The position numbers and the translations under genes were made by a program. The notes under the pieces were generated by a model. It ran no database searches and had not been told where the DNA came from. It worked only from the letters and a program-made list of their open reading frames with translations. From positions 62,001 through 126,000 of IMG/VR virus record IMGVR_UViG_3300043823_000198: 64,000 nucleotides of DNA. The stretch is one strand, 5' to 3'. Source of the DNA: a virus. Positions 27,047 to 36,177 of the stretch are shown piece after piece. How positions within the stretch are numbered: position 1 is the first letter of the stretch; each line of letters begins with the position of its first letter.

Positions 27047-27700
27047 ATGAAACTAATTAGAGAAGAGTTTAACGATACTCATCTTATCGTTGAAGAAAAA
27101 TTAGGTAAAGGTAAAACATACTTCATTGAAGGTGTTTTCCTTCAATCTGAACTTGTTAACCGTAATGGTCGTATGTACAAAGAAAGCACAATGGATCGCG
27201 AAGTAAGTCGCTATCTAAAAGAAGCTGTTCTATGTAATCGTGCGTATGGCGAACTTGGTCATCCAGAAGGTCCAGGTATTAACCTTGATCGCGTATCACA
27301 CATTATTACTTCATTACGTAAAGAAGGCACAAACTATATTGGTCGTGCCAAAATTTTAGAAACCCCAATGGGTAACATCGCTCGTGGTCTCTTAGAGGGC
27401 GGTGCGAACCTTGGAGTTTCAAGCAGAGCAATGGGATCACTCGTTCAAAATAACGAAGGTGTTCAAATTGTTCAAGACGATTTTCATCTAGCAACTGCTG
27501 CTGATATCGTCGCTGATCCTTCTGCTCCAGATGCTTACGTACGTGGCATTATGGAAGGTAAGGAGTGGACATTTGTTGATGGAAAGTTTGTGGAACAAAA
27601 CATTGAAGAGACTAAAAAGTTTATTAAGAAAACTTCTTCTAGAAAATTAGAAGAAGCAAAAATTCTGGCTTTCCAACACTTTCTGAGCAAAATCAGATAA
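27047..27700 (+). CDS. 21: prohead core protease gp21-like
   Basis: A 217-residue serine protease of the herpesvirus-assemblin/T4 gp21 fold. The conserved His lies in GELGHPEG (about residue 69), and the nucleophile Ser in LGVSSRAMGS (about residue 124); the VADPSAPDAYV segment follows. It matures the prohead by cleaving gp22, gp67, gp68 and the N-terminus of gp23. Length is near that of T4 gp21 (212). Confidence 0.93.
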   Translation: MKLIREEFNDTHLIVEEKLGKGKTYFIEGVFLQSELVNRNGRMYKESTMDREVSRYLKEAVLCNRAYGELGHPEGPGINLDRVSHIITSLRKEGTNYIGRAKILETPMGNIARGLLEGGANLGVSSRAMGSLVQNNEGVQIVQDDFHLATAADIVADPSAPDAYVRGIMEGKEWTFVDGKFVEQNIEETKKFIKKTSSRKLEEAKILAFQHFLSKIR

Positions 27701-27702
27701 TT

Positions 27703-27710
27703 TATAAATA
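27703..27710 (+). promoter_or_regulatory. T4-type late promoter TATAAATA before gp22
   Basis: An exact TATAAATA lies in the 41-bp gap before the scaffold gene. The expected start near 27716 leaves a 26-nt leader with TTAGGAGAATAAC. It would drive gp22 and gp23. Confidence 0.75.
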
Positions 27711-27741
27711 ATTACAGAACTATCCAGTTAGGAGAATAACA

Positions 27742-28938
27742 ATGTCAATCGAACAAAAAATCGCTGAAATTTTAGCAGAGTCTAGAAAGAAACAATTAGA
27801 CGAAGCTAATCCAGCTACTAAGAACGCAGAACCAGGTGATCAAAAGCCTGTCCACAAAGGTCCAACTTCTGATCAAAGAAGCAAAGAAGTTAAGCCAACT
27901 GGATCTGGCAATACACCAGCTGAACACAGCCACTTATTAGATCAAGGTTCTCATGAAGCCAACCCTGATAACGCACGTGGATTCCTAGATCACGAAGACA
28001 ATCTTGGCAACGAAGGCGACGAAGGCGAAGTAGTGCAGAATGACGTACAAGATAAACGTGGTTCTAATCCAGCTTCTCGTAATGCCGTTGCTGGCGATAA
28101 AGCAGTTGTTCGTAAGGGCAACGCTATTGACCGTGGCGATGAAGAAAAAGGCGATGGACCAATGGTTCCATTTCGTCCAACTGGAAAAGTTAACGACAAG
28201 AAAGATCACAGCGACGAAGGCATTAAAGAAGATATCGATGCTATGTTAGCTGGCGAAGATCTATCAGAAACATTTAAATCTAAAGCTGCTACTATTTTTG
28301 AAGCGGCAGTTATGTCCCGTGTAAACCGTGAAGTTGCACGTTTAGAAGAAGAGTTTGAAGCAACTGTTGCTGAGACAGTTGCCGAACAAATTGAGGGTAT
28401 TGTTGAGCAAGTTGATGGATATCTTGGCTATATTGCCGAGCAGTGGATGGCACAGAATGAAATTGCCCTTGAGCGTGGTGTTAAGAATGAAATTCTTGAG
28501 AGTTTTGTTGGTGGATTGAAAGATCTATTCGAAGAACACTATATTGATATTCCAGAAGAAAAGTATGACCTACTTGGCGAAATGGAAGAAACAATTAGCG
28601 AATTAGAAGAAAAACTAAATGAAGAAGTTGCTACTAATGTTGAATTAACTAAGCTAGTTAGTGAAGCAAAACGTAACGAAATCATTGCTTCTATTAGCGA
28701 AGGTTTAACAGCTACTGAAACTGAAAAGTTCAATAGTCTTGTTAACGAAATCGCCTTTGAAGATACTGAATCTTTTGAAACAAAAGCAAAAACTATCCGT
28801 GAATCTTATTTCGTTAAAACTACATCAGGTGTTAAATCCGTTGTAACTGATGCTCCAGTTGAAGTTCTAACTGAATCTGGCGCTAAAGTTGTTGACGCTA
28901 AAATGTCAGCTTATCTATCAGTGCTTAACAACAAATAA
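27742..28938 (+). CDS. 22: prohead scaffolding protein gp22-like
   Basis: A 398-residue scaffold protein. Residues 1-150 are polar and disordered, rich in Asp, Lys, Gly and Asn. From about 165 to 380 the protein is a long acidic coiled-coil helix (many E, with VAETVAEQIEGIVEQVDGYL-type heptads), typical of gp22. It is longer than T4 gp22 (269), due mainly to the N-terminal disordered part. The order 21-22-23 and a late promoter support the call. Confidence 0.88.
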   Translation: MSIEQKIAEILAESRKKQLDEANPATKNAEPGDQKPVHKGPTSDQRSKEVKPTGSGNTPAEHSHLLDQGSHEANPDNARGFLDHEDNLGNEGDEGEVVQNDVQDKRGSNPASRNAVAGDKAVVRKGNAIDRGDEEKGDGPMVPFRPTGKVNDKKDHSDEGIKEDIDAMLAGEDLSETFKSKAATIFEAAVMSRVNREVARLEEEFEATVAETVAEQIEGIVEQVDGYLGYIAEQWMAQNEIALERGVKNEILESFVGGLKDLFEEHYIDIPEEKYDLLGEMEETISELEEKLNEEVATNVELTKLVSEAKRNEIIASISEGLTATETEKFNSLVNEIAFEDTESFETKAKTIRESYFVKTTSGVKSVVTDAPVEVLTESGAKVVDAKMSAYLSVLNNK

Positions 28939-28960
28939 TCAATTAAAAGGAAATCCAAAA

Positions 28961-30265
28961 ATGGATCGTAAAGACTTATTAAAAAAATGGGCTCCAATCC
29001 TTGAACATGAAGGTTCAGCCCCAATCCGCGATAACTATCGTAAAGAAGTTACAGCCGTTCTTCTAGAAAACCAAGAACGTGAAATGCAAAAACAAGCTGA
29101 GGCAATTTTCGAAGCTGCTCCAGCTAACAGCGTTGGTTCATATCCAGACGCTGGTGGTATGGCTAAGTTTGACCCAGTGTTGATCAGTCTAGTACGTCGT
29201 GCTATGCCACAATTGATCGCTTATGATATCGCTGGCGTTCAACCAATGACTCAACCAACTGGTTTGATCTTCGCGATGAAATCACGTTATACTACACAAA
29301 GTGGTACTGAAGCGTTATTCAACGCAGCTAACACTGCTTTCGCAGGTACTGGTACTGATTCTGGACCATTTACTTTCTCTGGTTCAGATACTACTGGTTC
29401 TGGTCTAATTACTTCTGCAGCTGAACGTCTTGGTCAAGGTGGTTCTGGTGATGGTTCTTTTGCTCAAATGGCATTCTCAATCGAGAAGTCAAGCGTAACT
29501 GCTAAGACTCGTGCTCTAAAAGCTGAATACTCAGTTGAATTGGCACAAGACTTGAAATCAGTTCATGGTCTTGATGCTGAAGGCGAACTAAGCAACATTC
29601 TCTCTACTGAGATTCTTGCTGAGATCAACCGTGAAGTTATCCGTACTGTTTACACTTCATCTGTTCCAGGTGCTGCTGTTGGTACTGCTACTGCTGGTAC
29701 TTTCGACTTAGACGTTGACTCTAATGGTCGTTGGTCTGTTGAGAAATTTAAAGGTCTAATGTTCCAAATTGAACGTGAAGCTAACGCTATCGGCGAACAA
29801 ACTCGTCGTGGTCGTGGTAACTTCATCATCACTTCTGCTGACGTTGCGTCTGCATTAGCGATGGCTGGAGTTCTAGACTACAATTCTGGTCTAACAGGTA
29901 AAAACAATCTGACTGTTGATGATACTAGCACTACTTTCGCTGGTGTTCTAAATGGCAAGTACAAAGTTTATGTTGACCCATATACTTCTAACGTATCTGC
30001 TACTCAGTTCTTCGTTGTTGGTTACAAAGGCGCTTCTGCTTTTGATGCTGGCTTGTTCTACTGCCCATACGTTCCATTACAAATGGTTCGTGCTGTTGAT
30101 CCAGAAAGTTTCCAACCTAAGATTGGCTTCAAGACTCGTTACGGTCTAGTTGCTAACCCATTCGTTGATCTAGACGATGGTACTGGTACTTCTGCTCTTG
30201 GTGGCACTATTACTGCTAACAAGAACTACTACTACCGTAAAGTTAAGGTTGTAAACTTACTGTAA
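28961..30265 (+). CDS. 23: major capsid protein gp23-like
   Basis: A 434-residue major capsid protein. Conserved blocks include LLKKWAPILEHEGSAPI at the N-terminus, YPDAGGMAKFDPVLISLVRR, LIAYDIAGVQPMTQPTGLIF and the C-terminal YCPYVPLQMVRAVDPESFQP plus RYGLVANPF. The N-terminal segment up to about residue 50 is expected to be removed by gp21. ATG 28961 follows AAAAGGAAATCC; an upstream in-frame start inside gp22 is rejected. Codons are CGT/GGT/GTT-rich, as expected for the most abundant virion protein. A strong terminator follows. Confidence 0.97.
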   Translation: MDRKDLLKKWAPILEHEGSAPIRDNYRKEVTAVLLENQEREMQKQAEAIFEAAPANSVGSYPDAGGMAKFDPVLISLVRRAMPQLIAYDIAGVQPMTQPTGLIFAMKSRYTTQSGTEALFNAANTAFAGTGTDSGPFTFSGSDTTGSGLITSAAERLGQGGSGDGSFAQMAFSIEKSSVTAKTRALKAEYSVELAQDLKSVHGLDAEGELSNILSTEILAEINREVIRTVYTSSVPGAAVGTATAGTFDLDVDSNGRWSVEKFKGLMFQIEREANAIGEQTRRGRGNFIITSADVASALAMAGVLDYNSGLTGKNNLTVDDTSTTFAGVLNGKYKVYVDPYTSNVSATQFFVVGYKGASAFDAGLFYCPYVPLQMVRAVDPESFQPKIGFKTRYGLVANPFVDLDDGTGTSALGGTITANKNYYYRKVKVVNLL

Positions 30266-30305
30266 TAGTAAGGACAACGGAAACCTACTTAAAGATAGGT
30301 ACTTC

Positions 30306-30331
30306 AAAGGGAGCTTCGGCTCCCTTTTTTT
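30306..30331 (+). terminator. strong intrinsic terminator after gp23
   Basis: AAAGGGAGC-TTCG-GCTCCCTTT with a run of seven T. The 16-base core is identical to that at 6213-6228. Confidence 0.96.
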
Positions 30332-30335
30332 CCAT

Positions 30336-30343
30336 TATAAATA
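30336..30343 (+). promoter_or_regulatory. late promoter TATAAATA abutting a start codon
   Basis: An exact TATAAATA ends only five bases before the ATG at 30349. With T4 late-promoter spacing, transcription would begin at about the A of the ATG. No ribosome site precedes this ATG, so the transcript would be leaderless. Confidence 0.6.
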
Positions 30344-30348
30344 ACAAT

Positions 30349-30870
30349 ATGACAATAACATCTCTACCTGCTGGCTTAAATCCATTATCGCCGAATGGGT
30401 TTAATTTCGCCATTACAAAAATTCCAGACGTAACTTTCTTCTGTCAAGAGGCAAACCTTCCAGGTATTACTCTTGGAGATCCTGCGTTTTCAACTCCATT
30501 TGCAACTGCTCCAATTCCAGGAGATCATCTTTCATACGACACTTTACAAATTAAATTTTTGATCGATGAGCAAATGTTAAACTATAACGTAATCTATAAC
30601 TGGATTGTTGCTCTTGGTTTCCCTAGCTCATACAGCCAATATATAACACTACTATCTGGTGATACGACTGCTTATGGTGACTTGGCAGCGAATTACTCTG
30701 ACGCCACTATGCAGATTCTTGACTCAAATAACAATGCAATTAGAACAATTACATTTACTGATTGTTTTCCAGTTTCTTTAGAATCAGTTACCTTCGCATC
30801 AACTAACGACGGTGTCAACTATCTTGTTGGTTCCGCTACATTTAAATTTACCCTATACGAATTCGCATAA
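30349..30870 (+). CDS. tail tube-like / tail completion protein (possibly gp3-like)
   Basis: A 173-residue beta-rich protein with tube-fold features (LNPLSPNGFNFAITKIPDV, FFCQEANLPGITLGDP, then FTDCFPVSLESVTFAS). The order of elements parallels the tube protein gp19 at 23532. Its length is close to T4 gp3 (176), the tail terminator, and its position between gp23 and uvsY is one I associate with gp3-like genes in the cyanophage-type branch. A second tube or tube-initiator-like role cannot be excluded. Confidence 0.65.
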   Translation: MTITSLPAGLNPLSPNGFNFAITKIPDVTFFCQEANLPGITLGDPAFSTPFATAPIPGDHLSYDTLQIKFLIDEQMLNYNVIYNWIVALGFPSSYSQYITLLSGDTTAYGDLAANYSDATMQILDSNNNAIRTITFTDCFPVSLESVTFASTNDGVNYLVGSATFKFTLYEFA

Positions 30871-30900
30871 ATATTAAATTAATGATATATTGAGGTTATT

Positions 30901-31338
30901 ATGAATCTTGAACAATTACAAGAAGCGTGGGACATTGACTGTCAGATAGACGATAACTATCTTGGCGAAACTACTACAGCAACTCCAAAACTCCACGCAA
31001 AGTATTTAAAAATACTGGTCAATATCAAACTCAAGCATACCAAGCTAAGTTCTGATTACAACATACTCCGTAAAAATAAATTCAGACTTTATCGTGGGGA
31101 ACTCTCACGTCAAGAATTAACTGATCTTGGATGGGAACAATGGCAGGGCGTTAAACCATTAAAGAATGAGATGGACGAATTTCTTTCTGGCGACAACGAT
31201 CTTAACGTAATGCGTGTTAAAATTGACTATCTTGAAACAATGATATATTTCCTTGAGTCAGTTCTTGGGCAAATTAAAGCAAGAGACTGGCAAATTAAAA
31301 CAGCAGTTGAATGGAAAAAATTCCTATCTGGAATGTAA
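30901..31338 (+). CDS. uvsY: recombination mediator UvsY-like
   Basis: A 145-residue protein (T4 UvsY 137). Conserved features include the N-terminal LEQLQEAWDIDCQID, the central LHAKYLKILVNIKLKH, NKFRLYRGELS and the C-terminal RDWQIKTAVEWKKFLSG. UvsY loads the UvsX recombinase on ssDNA covered by gp32. It is followed with one-base overlap by uvsW, as in T4. GAGGTTATT precedes the ATG; a CATAAATA sequence lies upstream at 30866. Confidence 0.92.
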   Translation: MNLEQLQEAWDIDCQIDDNYLGETTTATPKLHAKYLKILVNIKLKHTKLSSDYNILRKNKFRLYRGELSRQELTDLGWEQWQGVKPLKNEMDEFLSGDNDLNVMRVKIDYLETMIYFLESVLGQIKARDWQIKTAVEWKKFLSGM

Positions 31339-32813
31339 TGAAATTAAAAATTGAAAAACTTGATGAGGTCTTTGTTCGTGTCTTTTCAGAACCAGGTATT
31401 GAAAAAGAATTAGTAGACTTCTTTACTTATGAATATCCAGGTGCTAGATTTACACCTCAATTTAGAGCACGTCTATGGGATGGTAAGGTAAGATTATATG
31501 ATGCTCTAAGAAAAACACTTTATCTTGGTTTGGTTCCATACGTTGAACAATTCGCAATTAATAATGGATACGAACTCGAATATGTTAATCAGGTAAACAA
31601 TAAAAACAACATAACACCAGCTGTTATGACTAAGTTCGTTACTGCTCTAAACTTACCAGAAAAGATTGAAATCCGCGACTATCAAATTGAGGCAATGACA
31701 GTTGCCGTTGATGAAGAACGCACACTACTTTTATCGCCAACTGCCTCTGGTAAATCTTTTATTATCTATTCTATCATGCGCTGGCATCTTAACGCTGGAC
31801 GTAAATGCATTATTATTGTTCCAACTACATCGTTGGTTGAACAGTTATATGCTGACTTTAAAGACTACTCAGAAATAAACCAATGGTTAGTTGATGTCCA
31901 TTGTCAAAAACTTTACAGTGGTTTCAGTAAAGATTTTTCTAAAGACGTATTGATTACAACATGGCAGTCTGTCTATCTACAACCAAAGTCATGGTTTAGG
32001 CAGTTTAATGTAATGTTTGGAGATGAGGCTCATAACTTTAAGGCGAAATCCCTTACAACAGTTATGGAAAAGATGGATACTACTCGATATCGTATCGGAA
32101 CCACAGGTACGTTAGATAATAAGAAGGTTCATAAACTTGTTCTGGAAGGTGTGTTCGGTCCAGTCCATAGAGTTACAACTACCAAAAAATTAATGGATAG
32201 TGGAAAACTCGCTGACCTAAATATTATGTGCGTGGTACTGAAATACAATGATGAGATTCGTAAAGAACGAAAAAACAAAACGTACCAAGAAGAAATGGAT
32301 TGGCTTGTGTCTTGCGAACCAAGAAATAAGTTTATTCGAAACTTGGCAATAAAATCTAAAGGTAATACGCTGGTTCTTTTTCAATACGTTGAAAAGCATG
32401 GCAAAGTTCTTTATGATCTAATCAAAAATAAAGTACACGAAGATAGAAAAATATTTTTTGTGTATGGTGGAACTGAAACTTCTGATAGAGAAGCAATCCG
32501 TCATATAACTGAAGGCGAAAGCGATGCGATAATAATTGCATCATTTGGAACCTTTAGTACTGGTATTAATATACCATCAATCGAAAATGTAATTTTTGCT
32601 TCGCCTTCTAAATCCAAGATTAGGAATTTACAATCTATCGGTAGAGGTTTGCGTTTGAAAGATGGGAAAAGTAAGTGTAATTTGTATGATATCGCAGATG
32701 ATCTGCACTGGAAATCTTGGAAAAATCATACATTAAATCATGCAGCAGAGCGTTATAAAACTTACGCTGAAGAAGAGTTTAAAATTAAACTTGTTGAGGT
32801 AGAATTATGTTAA
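31338..32813 (+). CDS. uvsW: recombination/replication helicase UvsW-like
   Basis: A 491-residue SF2 helicase (T4 UvsW 503 residues). Walker A is SPTASGKS at residues 133-140 and the Walker B is GDEAH around 228-232; motif VI is SIGRGLRLKDG. The N-terminal part (residues 1-100) is the small UvsW DNA-binding domain. UvsW unwinds R-loops and branched DNA, ending origin-dependent replication. I take ATG 31338, which overlaps the uvsY stop; an upstream TTG is less likely. Confidence 0.95.
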   Translation: MKLKIEKLDEVFVRVFSEPGIEKELVDFFTYEYPGARFTPQFRARLWDGKVRLYDALRKTLYLGLVPYVEQFAINNGYELEYVNQVNNKNNITPAVMTKFVTALNLPEKIEIRDYQIEAMTVAVDEERTLLLSPTASGKSFIIYSIMRWHLNAGRKCIIIVPTTSLVEQLYADFKDYSEINQWLVDVHCQKLYSGFSKDFSKDVLITTWQSVYLQPKSWFRQFNVMFGDEAHNFKAKSLTTVMEKMDTTRYRIGTTGTLDNKKVHKLVLEGVFGPVHRVTTTKKLMDSGKLADLNIMCVVLKYNDEIRKERKNKTYQEEMDWLVSCEPRNKFIRNLAIKSKGNTLVLFQYVEKHGKVLYDLIKNKVHEDRKIFFVYGGTETSDREAIRHITEGESDAIIIASFGTFSTGINIPSIENVIFASPSKSKIRNLQSIGRGLRLKDGKSKCNLYDIADDLHWKSWKNHTLNHAAERYKTYAEEEFKIKLVEVELC

Positions 32814-33256
32814 CTGGTAACGAATATTATGTTGTAATTAAATTGAACACTGGTGAACAGATCATGGGAGTTCTTGAAACTGAAGATGAAAATATATTTC
32901 AGATTGTTGATCCAATGATTATTAGAACTATACCTGTTATAAGTGAAGGTAGAGAACACATTACAGCTCATCCGTACTGCCAATTCACAGACGATAATGT
33001 ATTTGATATAGATAAGAAGAATGTGATTTTTATTAAACCTCTTAAAGAGATTATGATTCCACATTATAAAAGAATCGTTATGCAACATGTTGCAGAAGGG
33101 GAAGTGCAACAAGAGAGAATTTCTCCTGAAGAAGCAAGAGAGCGCATCAAAATGCTCGTTGACGTTTTCGGACAAAAGCTAGAGGACGAATATGACGAAG
33201 ACCCTGTCCCTGACGAAATGGGATGGTTTGTAGAAGGAAACGATACTAAACACTAA
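32807..33256 (+). CDS. Sm-like-fold protein of unknown role
   Basis: A 149-residue protein overlapping uvsW by 7 nt. The first 35 residues (YYVVIKLNTGEQIMGVL followed by NIFQIVDPM) have the strand pattern of an Sm/LSm domain, and the protein resembles the one at 50212. The C-terminal part is acidic and helical (SPEEARERIKMLVDVFGQ). Such small Sm-like proteins are common in cyanophage-type genomes. RNA binding is possible but unproven. Confidence 0.55.
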   Translation: MLTGNEYYVVIKLNTGEQIMGVLETEDENIFQIVDPMIIRTIPVISEGREHITAHPYCQFTDDNVFDIDKKNVIFIKPLKEIMIPHYKRIVMQHVAEGEVQQERISPEEARERIKMLVDVFGQKLEDEYDEDPVPDEMGWFVEGNDTKH

Positions 33257-33301
33257 TCTATCATCAAACCCAACATGGTTATTATACAGGGTTTCAAAAA
33301 T

Positions 33302-33352
33302 TAAAGCAAATTTATTTTAATTGTATTATTGCAATAATTTAAATTTGCTTTA
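33302..33352. repeat. 13-bp inverted repeat flanking a 14-bp palindrome
   Basis: TAAAGCAAATTTA (33302-33314) and TAAATTTGCTTTA (33340-33352) are perfect inverted arms. A separate perfect palindrome ATTATTGCAATAAT sits between them at 33325-33338, off centre. The right arm overlaps the -35 box of the gp55 promoter, so it may be an operator or a cruciform-forming site. The 152-bp gap holds no gene. Confidence 0.75.
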
Positions 33353-33373
33353 TTTATTTGGATGTAGTATACT
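33345..33373 (+). promoter_or_regulatory. sigma70-like promoter of the gp55 gene
   Basis: TTGCTT, 17 bp and TATACT lie 36 bp before the gp55 ATG. Both boxes are close to consensus and the gap has no other role. Confidence 0.6.
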
Positions 33374-33408
33374 TCTACTATGTTAAATTTTTAGGATATT
33401 AAAATGTT

Positions 33409-34023
33409 ATGGCTCACTATGTAAACAATGCTGACTTTCTCGCAGCACTTGTTGAGATGAAAGAAAAAATAAAACATGCTGAAGAAAATGGTTTACCTAA
33501 ACCAATTGTTAGCAATTATATTGGTGAGTGTATTTTAAAGATTGCAACACATCTTTCTTACAAACCAAATTTTATAAACTACTCATATCGCGATGATATG
33601 ATTCTAGATGGAATTGAAAATTGCATTCAATACATCGACAACTTTGATCCCACTAAATCTAAAAACCCTTTCGCTTATTTTACTCAAATAATATATTACG
33701 CATTCTTACGTAGAATTGCTAAAGAAAAGAAACAATCTTATATTAAGGGTAAATTAATTCAAAACATGCCTTTTGAAGCGTTTGAGTTGCAGGAACAAGA
33801 TGAGAGTGGAGAATTTCATAATGCCTATCTTGAGTTTATGCAACAAAATAATAATTTTGATGATTTTATTGACAGGAAAAAAGAAAAAGCTGGAAAGAAA
33901 AATCAAAATTCATTGAACGAATTTATTGAAGAGACTGATAATGGGAACATCAACACAATCGATACAACAATGGTTAGCGAACCTGACGGCATCGACTCGG
34001 GACTATCCTCCGATAAGGAGTAG
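33409..34023 (+). CDS. 55: late sigma factor gp55-like
   Basis: A 204-residue protein (T4 gp55 185). The stretch YSYRDDMILDGIENCIQYID followed by FDPTKSKNPFAYFTQIIYYA is the sigma region 2-like core shared by T4-type late sigma factors, which recognise TATAAATA together with the sliding clamp gp45 and a co-activator. The C-terminal 60 residues are polar; the last 28 overlap the next gene in another frame. AGGATATT precedes ATG 33409. Confidence 0.93.
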   Translation: MAHYVNNADFLAALVEMKEKIKHAEENGLPKPIVSNYIGECILKIATHLSYKPNFINYSYRDDMILDGIENCIQYIDNFDPTKSKNPFAYFTQIIYYAFLRRIAKEKKQSYIKGKLIQNMPFEAFELQEQDESGEFHNAYLEFMQQNNNFDDFIDRKKEKAGKKNQNSLNEFIEETDNGNINTIDTTMVSEPDGIDSGLSSDKE

Positions 34024-35122
34024 CGCTATTGCACGTAGACGTAGAAGCAGACGTCGCGCTGAAAGAACTCTAAGACATATTACGTGGGATGCGTGGGACA
34101 ACCTTTTACCTTTGAATAATATTATGAACGAAACTACTGATAATAAAATTTTCCTTGGCGTTTCTGATTTCGACGATTTAGTTGTATCAGAAATTTTAAA
34201 GCGTCGTGTTGATTCTGGTCAACGCACTGTTCATCGAGAAACCAATGTTCTTTGTAATAGAGAGCACTGGGCTGAGTGGTCTGAAGATGAATTCAAGAAC
34301 GACCTTCATGTTCAGGGTAATTCTTCTAATGGAATTATTATTGAGAGGGAAACAAACAATTATATTCGGTTTGATGTGAATAGTAACACAACGACTGTTC
34401 GTGCTTATGGTGATGCTGAATTTGCTGACGCAATAATTTCGTTGGTTGAATCAAAATTTTCTGTTGTTACTTCTCATATCGAATGGGTTTATAGTAGCGA
34501 CGGACAATCAGTTAATGTCCCATTAAATCGAGATCGCCTTCCAGTTGCTGAGATGTACCCTTTTCTTAAAGGCGAATCTCTTGAGTCTTACTATGATCGG
34601 TATATGGAGTCTTCAGCAAATATTCTTTTGTTGATTGGACCTCCAGGTACTGGTAAAACTACCTTCATCCGTGGTTTACTTGCCCATACAAACTCCTCGG
34701 CTATTGTTTCCTATGACTCAGGTATTTTAGACAAAGATGGATTCTTTGCTCGTTTTATTGAGAGCGATGATAATATCATGGTTCTTGAAGACTCTGATGC
34801 TTTTCTTAAATCTCGTAGTGATGGTAATACAATGATGCATCGATTCTTAAATGTTGGCGATGGGCTTGTCACAACTAAAGGTAAGAAAATGATTTTCTCT
34901 ACCAACCTTCCATCTATCCGTGATATTGATTCAGCATTGGTTCGCCCAGGACGTTGTTTCGATATCGTTACCTTCGCTGAACTCAACCATGATGAGGCTA
35001 ATGCGTTGTCTGATCGTCTAGGTGCTGGCAAAGTCGAGTCGGGTAAATCTAAGTATAGCATTGCAGAGATTTTCAACAAACAAACTAATAAGCCATCTGA
35101 GAGAAAGGTAGGTTTTATTTGA
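33941..35122 (+). CDS. AAA ATPase, probably of the gp55-gp47 intergenic type
   Basis: A 393-residue protein. Residues 1-45 are basic (ARRRRSRRRAERTLRH). The C-terminal half is a AAA domain: Walker A GPPGTGKT at 233-240, Walker B-like IMVLEDSDAF, then FSTNLPSIRDIDSALVRPGR with sensor and arginine finger. The BCS1-like arrangement suggests a remodelling ATPase. The substrate is unknown. ATG 33941 lies 83 nt inside gp55; a later start at 34124 would remove the basic N-terminus, so the start is uncertain. Confidence 0.75.
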   Translation: MGTSTQSIQQWLANLTASTRDYPPIRSSAIARRRRSRRRAERTLRHITWDAWDNLLPLNNIMNETTDNKIFLGVSDFDDLVVSEILKRRVDSGQRTVHRETNVLCNREHWAEWSEDEFKNDLHVQGNSSNGIIIERETNNYIRFDVNSNTTTVRAYGDAEFADAIISLVESKFSVVTSHIEWVYSSDGQSVNVPLNRDRLPVAEMYPFLKGESLESYYDRYMESSANILLLIGPPGTGKTTFIRGLLAHTNSSAIVSYDSGILDKDGFFARFIESDDNIMVLEDSDAFLKSRSDGNTMMHRFLNVGDGLVTTKGKKMIFSTNLPSIRDIDSALVRPGRCFDIVTFAELNHDEANALSDRLGAGKVESGKSKYSIAEIFNKQTNKPSERKVGFI

Positions 35123-36177
35123 AAGTAGCAATTATTACAGACCAGCACTTCGGTGCTCGTAATGACAGTGTTGCGTTTCTTGATTTCTTTGAGGATTTTT
35201 ACACCAACGCTTTCTTTCCTGCGTTGGAAAAGAACAACATTGATACTGTTCTTATTCTTGGCGATACCTTCGACAGAAGAAAGTATGTAAACTTTTACAC
35301 ACTACGTAGAACAAAAGAGATGTTCTTTGATGAGTTGGCTAAAAGAAACATTGATGTTTATATGTTGGCTGGCAATCACGATACTTACTTTAAAAATACC
35401 AATGAAACAAACTCAATTCGTTTACTATTACAAGAGTATAAAAATATCACCATCATAGATAAACCATCACACATTTGGTTTGGTGAAGATAACTTTATTT
35501 GTATGATGCCTTGGATTTGTGCAGATAACTATGATGAATCTTTAGATTTTATTAAGAATAGTGAATCAGCGATTTGCATGGGGCATTTCGAGATTTCTGG
35601 TTTTGCAATGTATAGAGGTATGGAAGCGCATGAGGGACTTTCTAAAGAAACATTTAAAAAATTTGACATGGTTTTTTCAGGTCATTATCATCATCGTAGT
35701 AATGACGGACATATTTACTACCTTGGAAATCCATACGAACTTACATGGCAGGATTATAATGATCCCAGAGGATTCCACCTGTTCGACTTTAGTACAAGAC
35801 AACTCGAATTCATACAGAATCCTTATACAATGTATGAAAGAGTCGAGTACTCCGACAAAGAATCAGACCCTGTCGATTTAGATACTCTGAGTTTAAAAAA
35901 CAAATATGTTAAACTAATTGTAGTTGACAAAACTGATTACTATAAATTTGACAAATTTATTCAGAAGCTGTATAATAAAGGATGTCATGAGATTAAAATC
36001 GTTGAAGATCTTTCTGAATTTGAATCTGGAGAACTCAATGAGGAAATTAATCTAGAAGATACAGTTTCTGTCCTTGGGAATTATATCGAATCGATTGAAA
36101 CTGATGTTGATAAAGAACGAATTAAAACTTACATGCGAAGTTTATATACTGAGGCAATTAATATAGAGGTTGTATAA
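35119..36177 (+). CDS. 47: recombination nuclease subunit gp47-like (Mre11 type)
   Basis: A 352-residue calcineurin-like phosphoesterase (T4 gp47 339). Metal-binding motifs appear in order: TDQHFGARND (D8, H10), LGDTFDRRK, LAGNHDTY and SGHYHHRS. With gp46 it forms the Mre11-Rad50-type complex that resects DNA ends and degrades host DNA. The start is TTG 35119, overlapping the preceding TGA; no nearby in-frame ATG exists. Confidence 0.94.
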   Translation: MKVAIITDQHFGARNDSVAFLDFFEDFYTNAFFPALEKNNIDTVLILGDTFDRRKYVNFYTLRRTKEMFFDELAKRNIDVYMLAGNHDTYFKNTNETNSIRLLLQEYKNITIIDKPSHIWFGEDNFICMMPWICADNYDESLDFIKNSESAICMGHFEISGFAMYRGMEAHEGLSKETFKKFDMVFSGHYHHRSNDGHIYYLGNPYELTWQDYNDPRGFHLFDFSTRQLEFIQNPYTMYERVEYSDKESDPVDLDTLSLKNKYVKLIVVDKTDYYKFDKFIQKLYNKGCHEIKIVEDLSEFESGELNEEINLEDTVSVLGNYIESIETDVDKERIKTYMRSLYTEAINIEVV

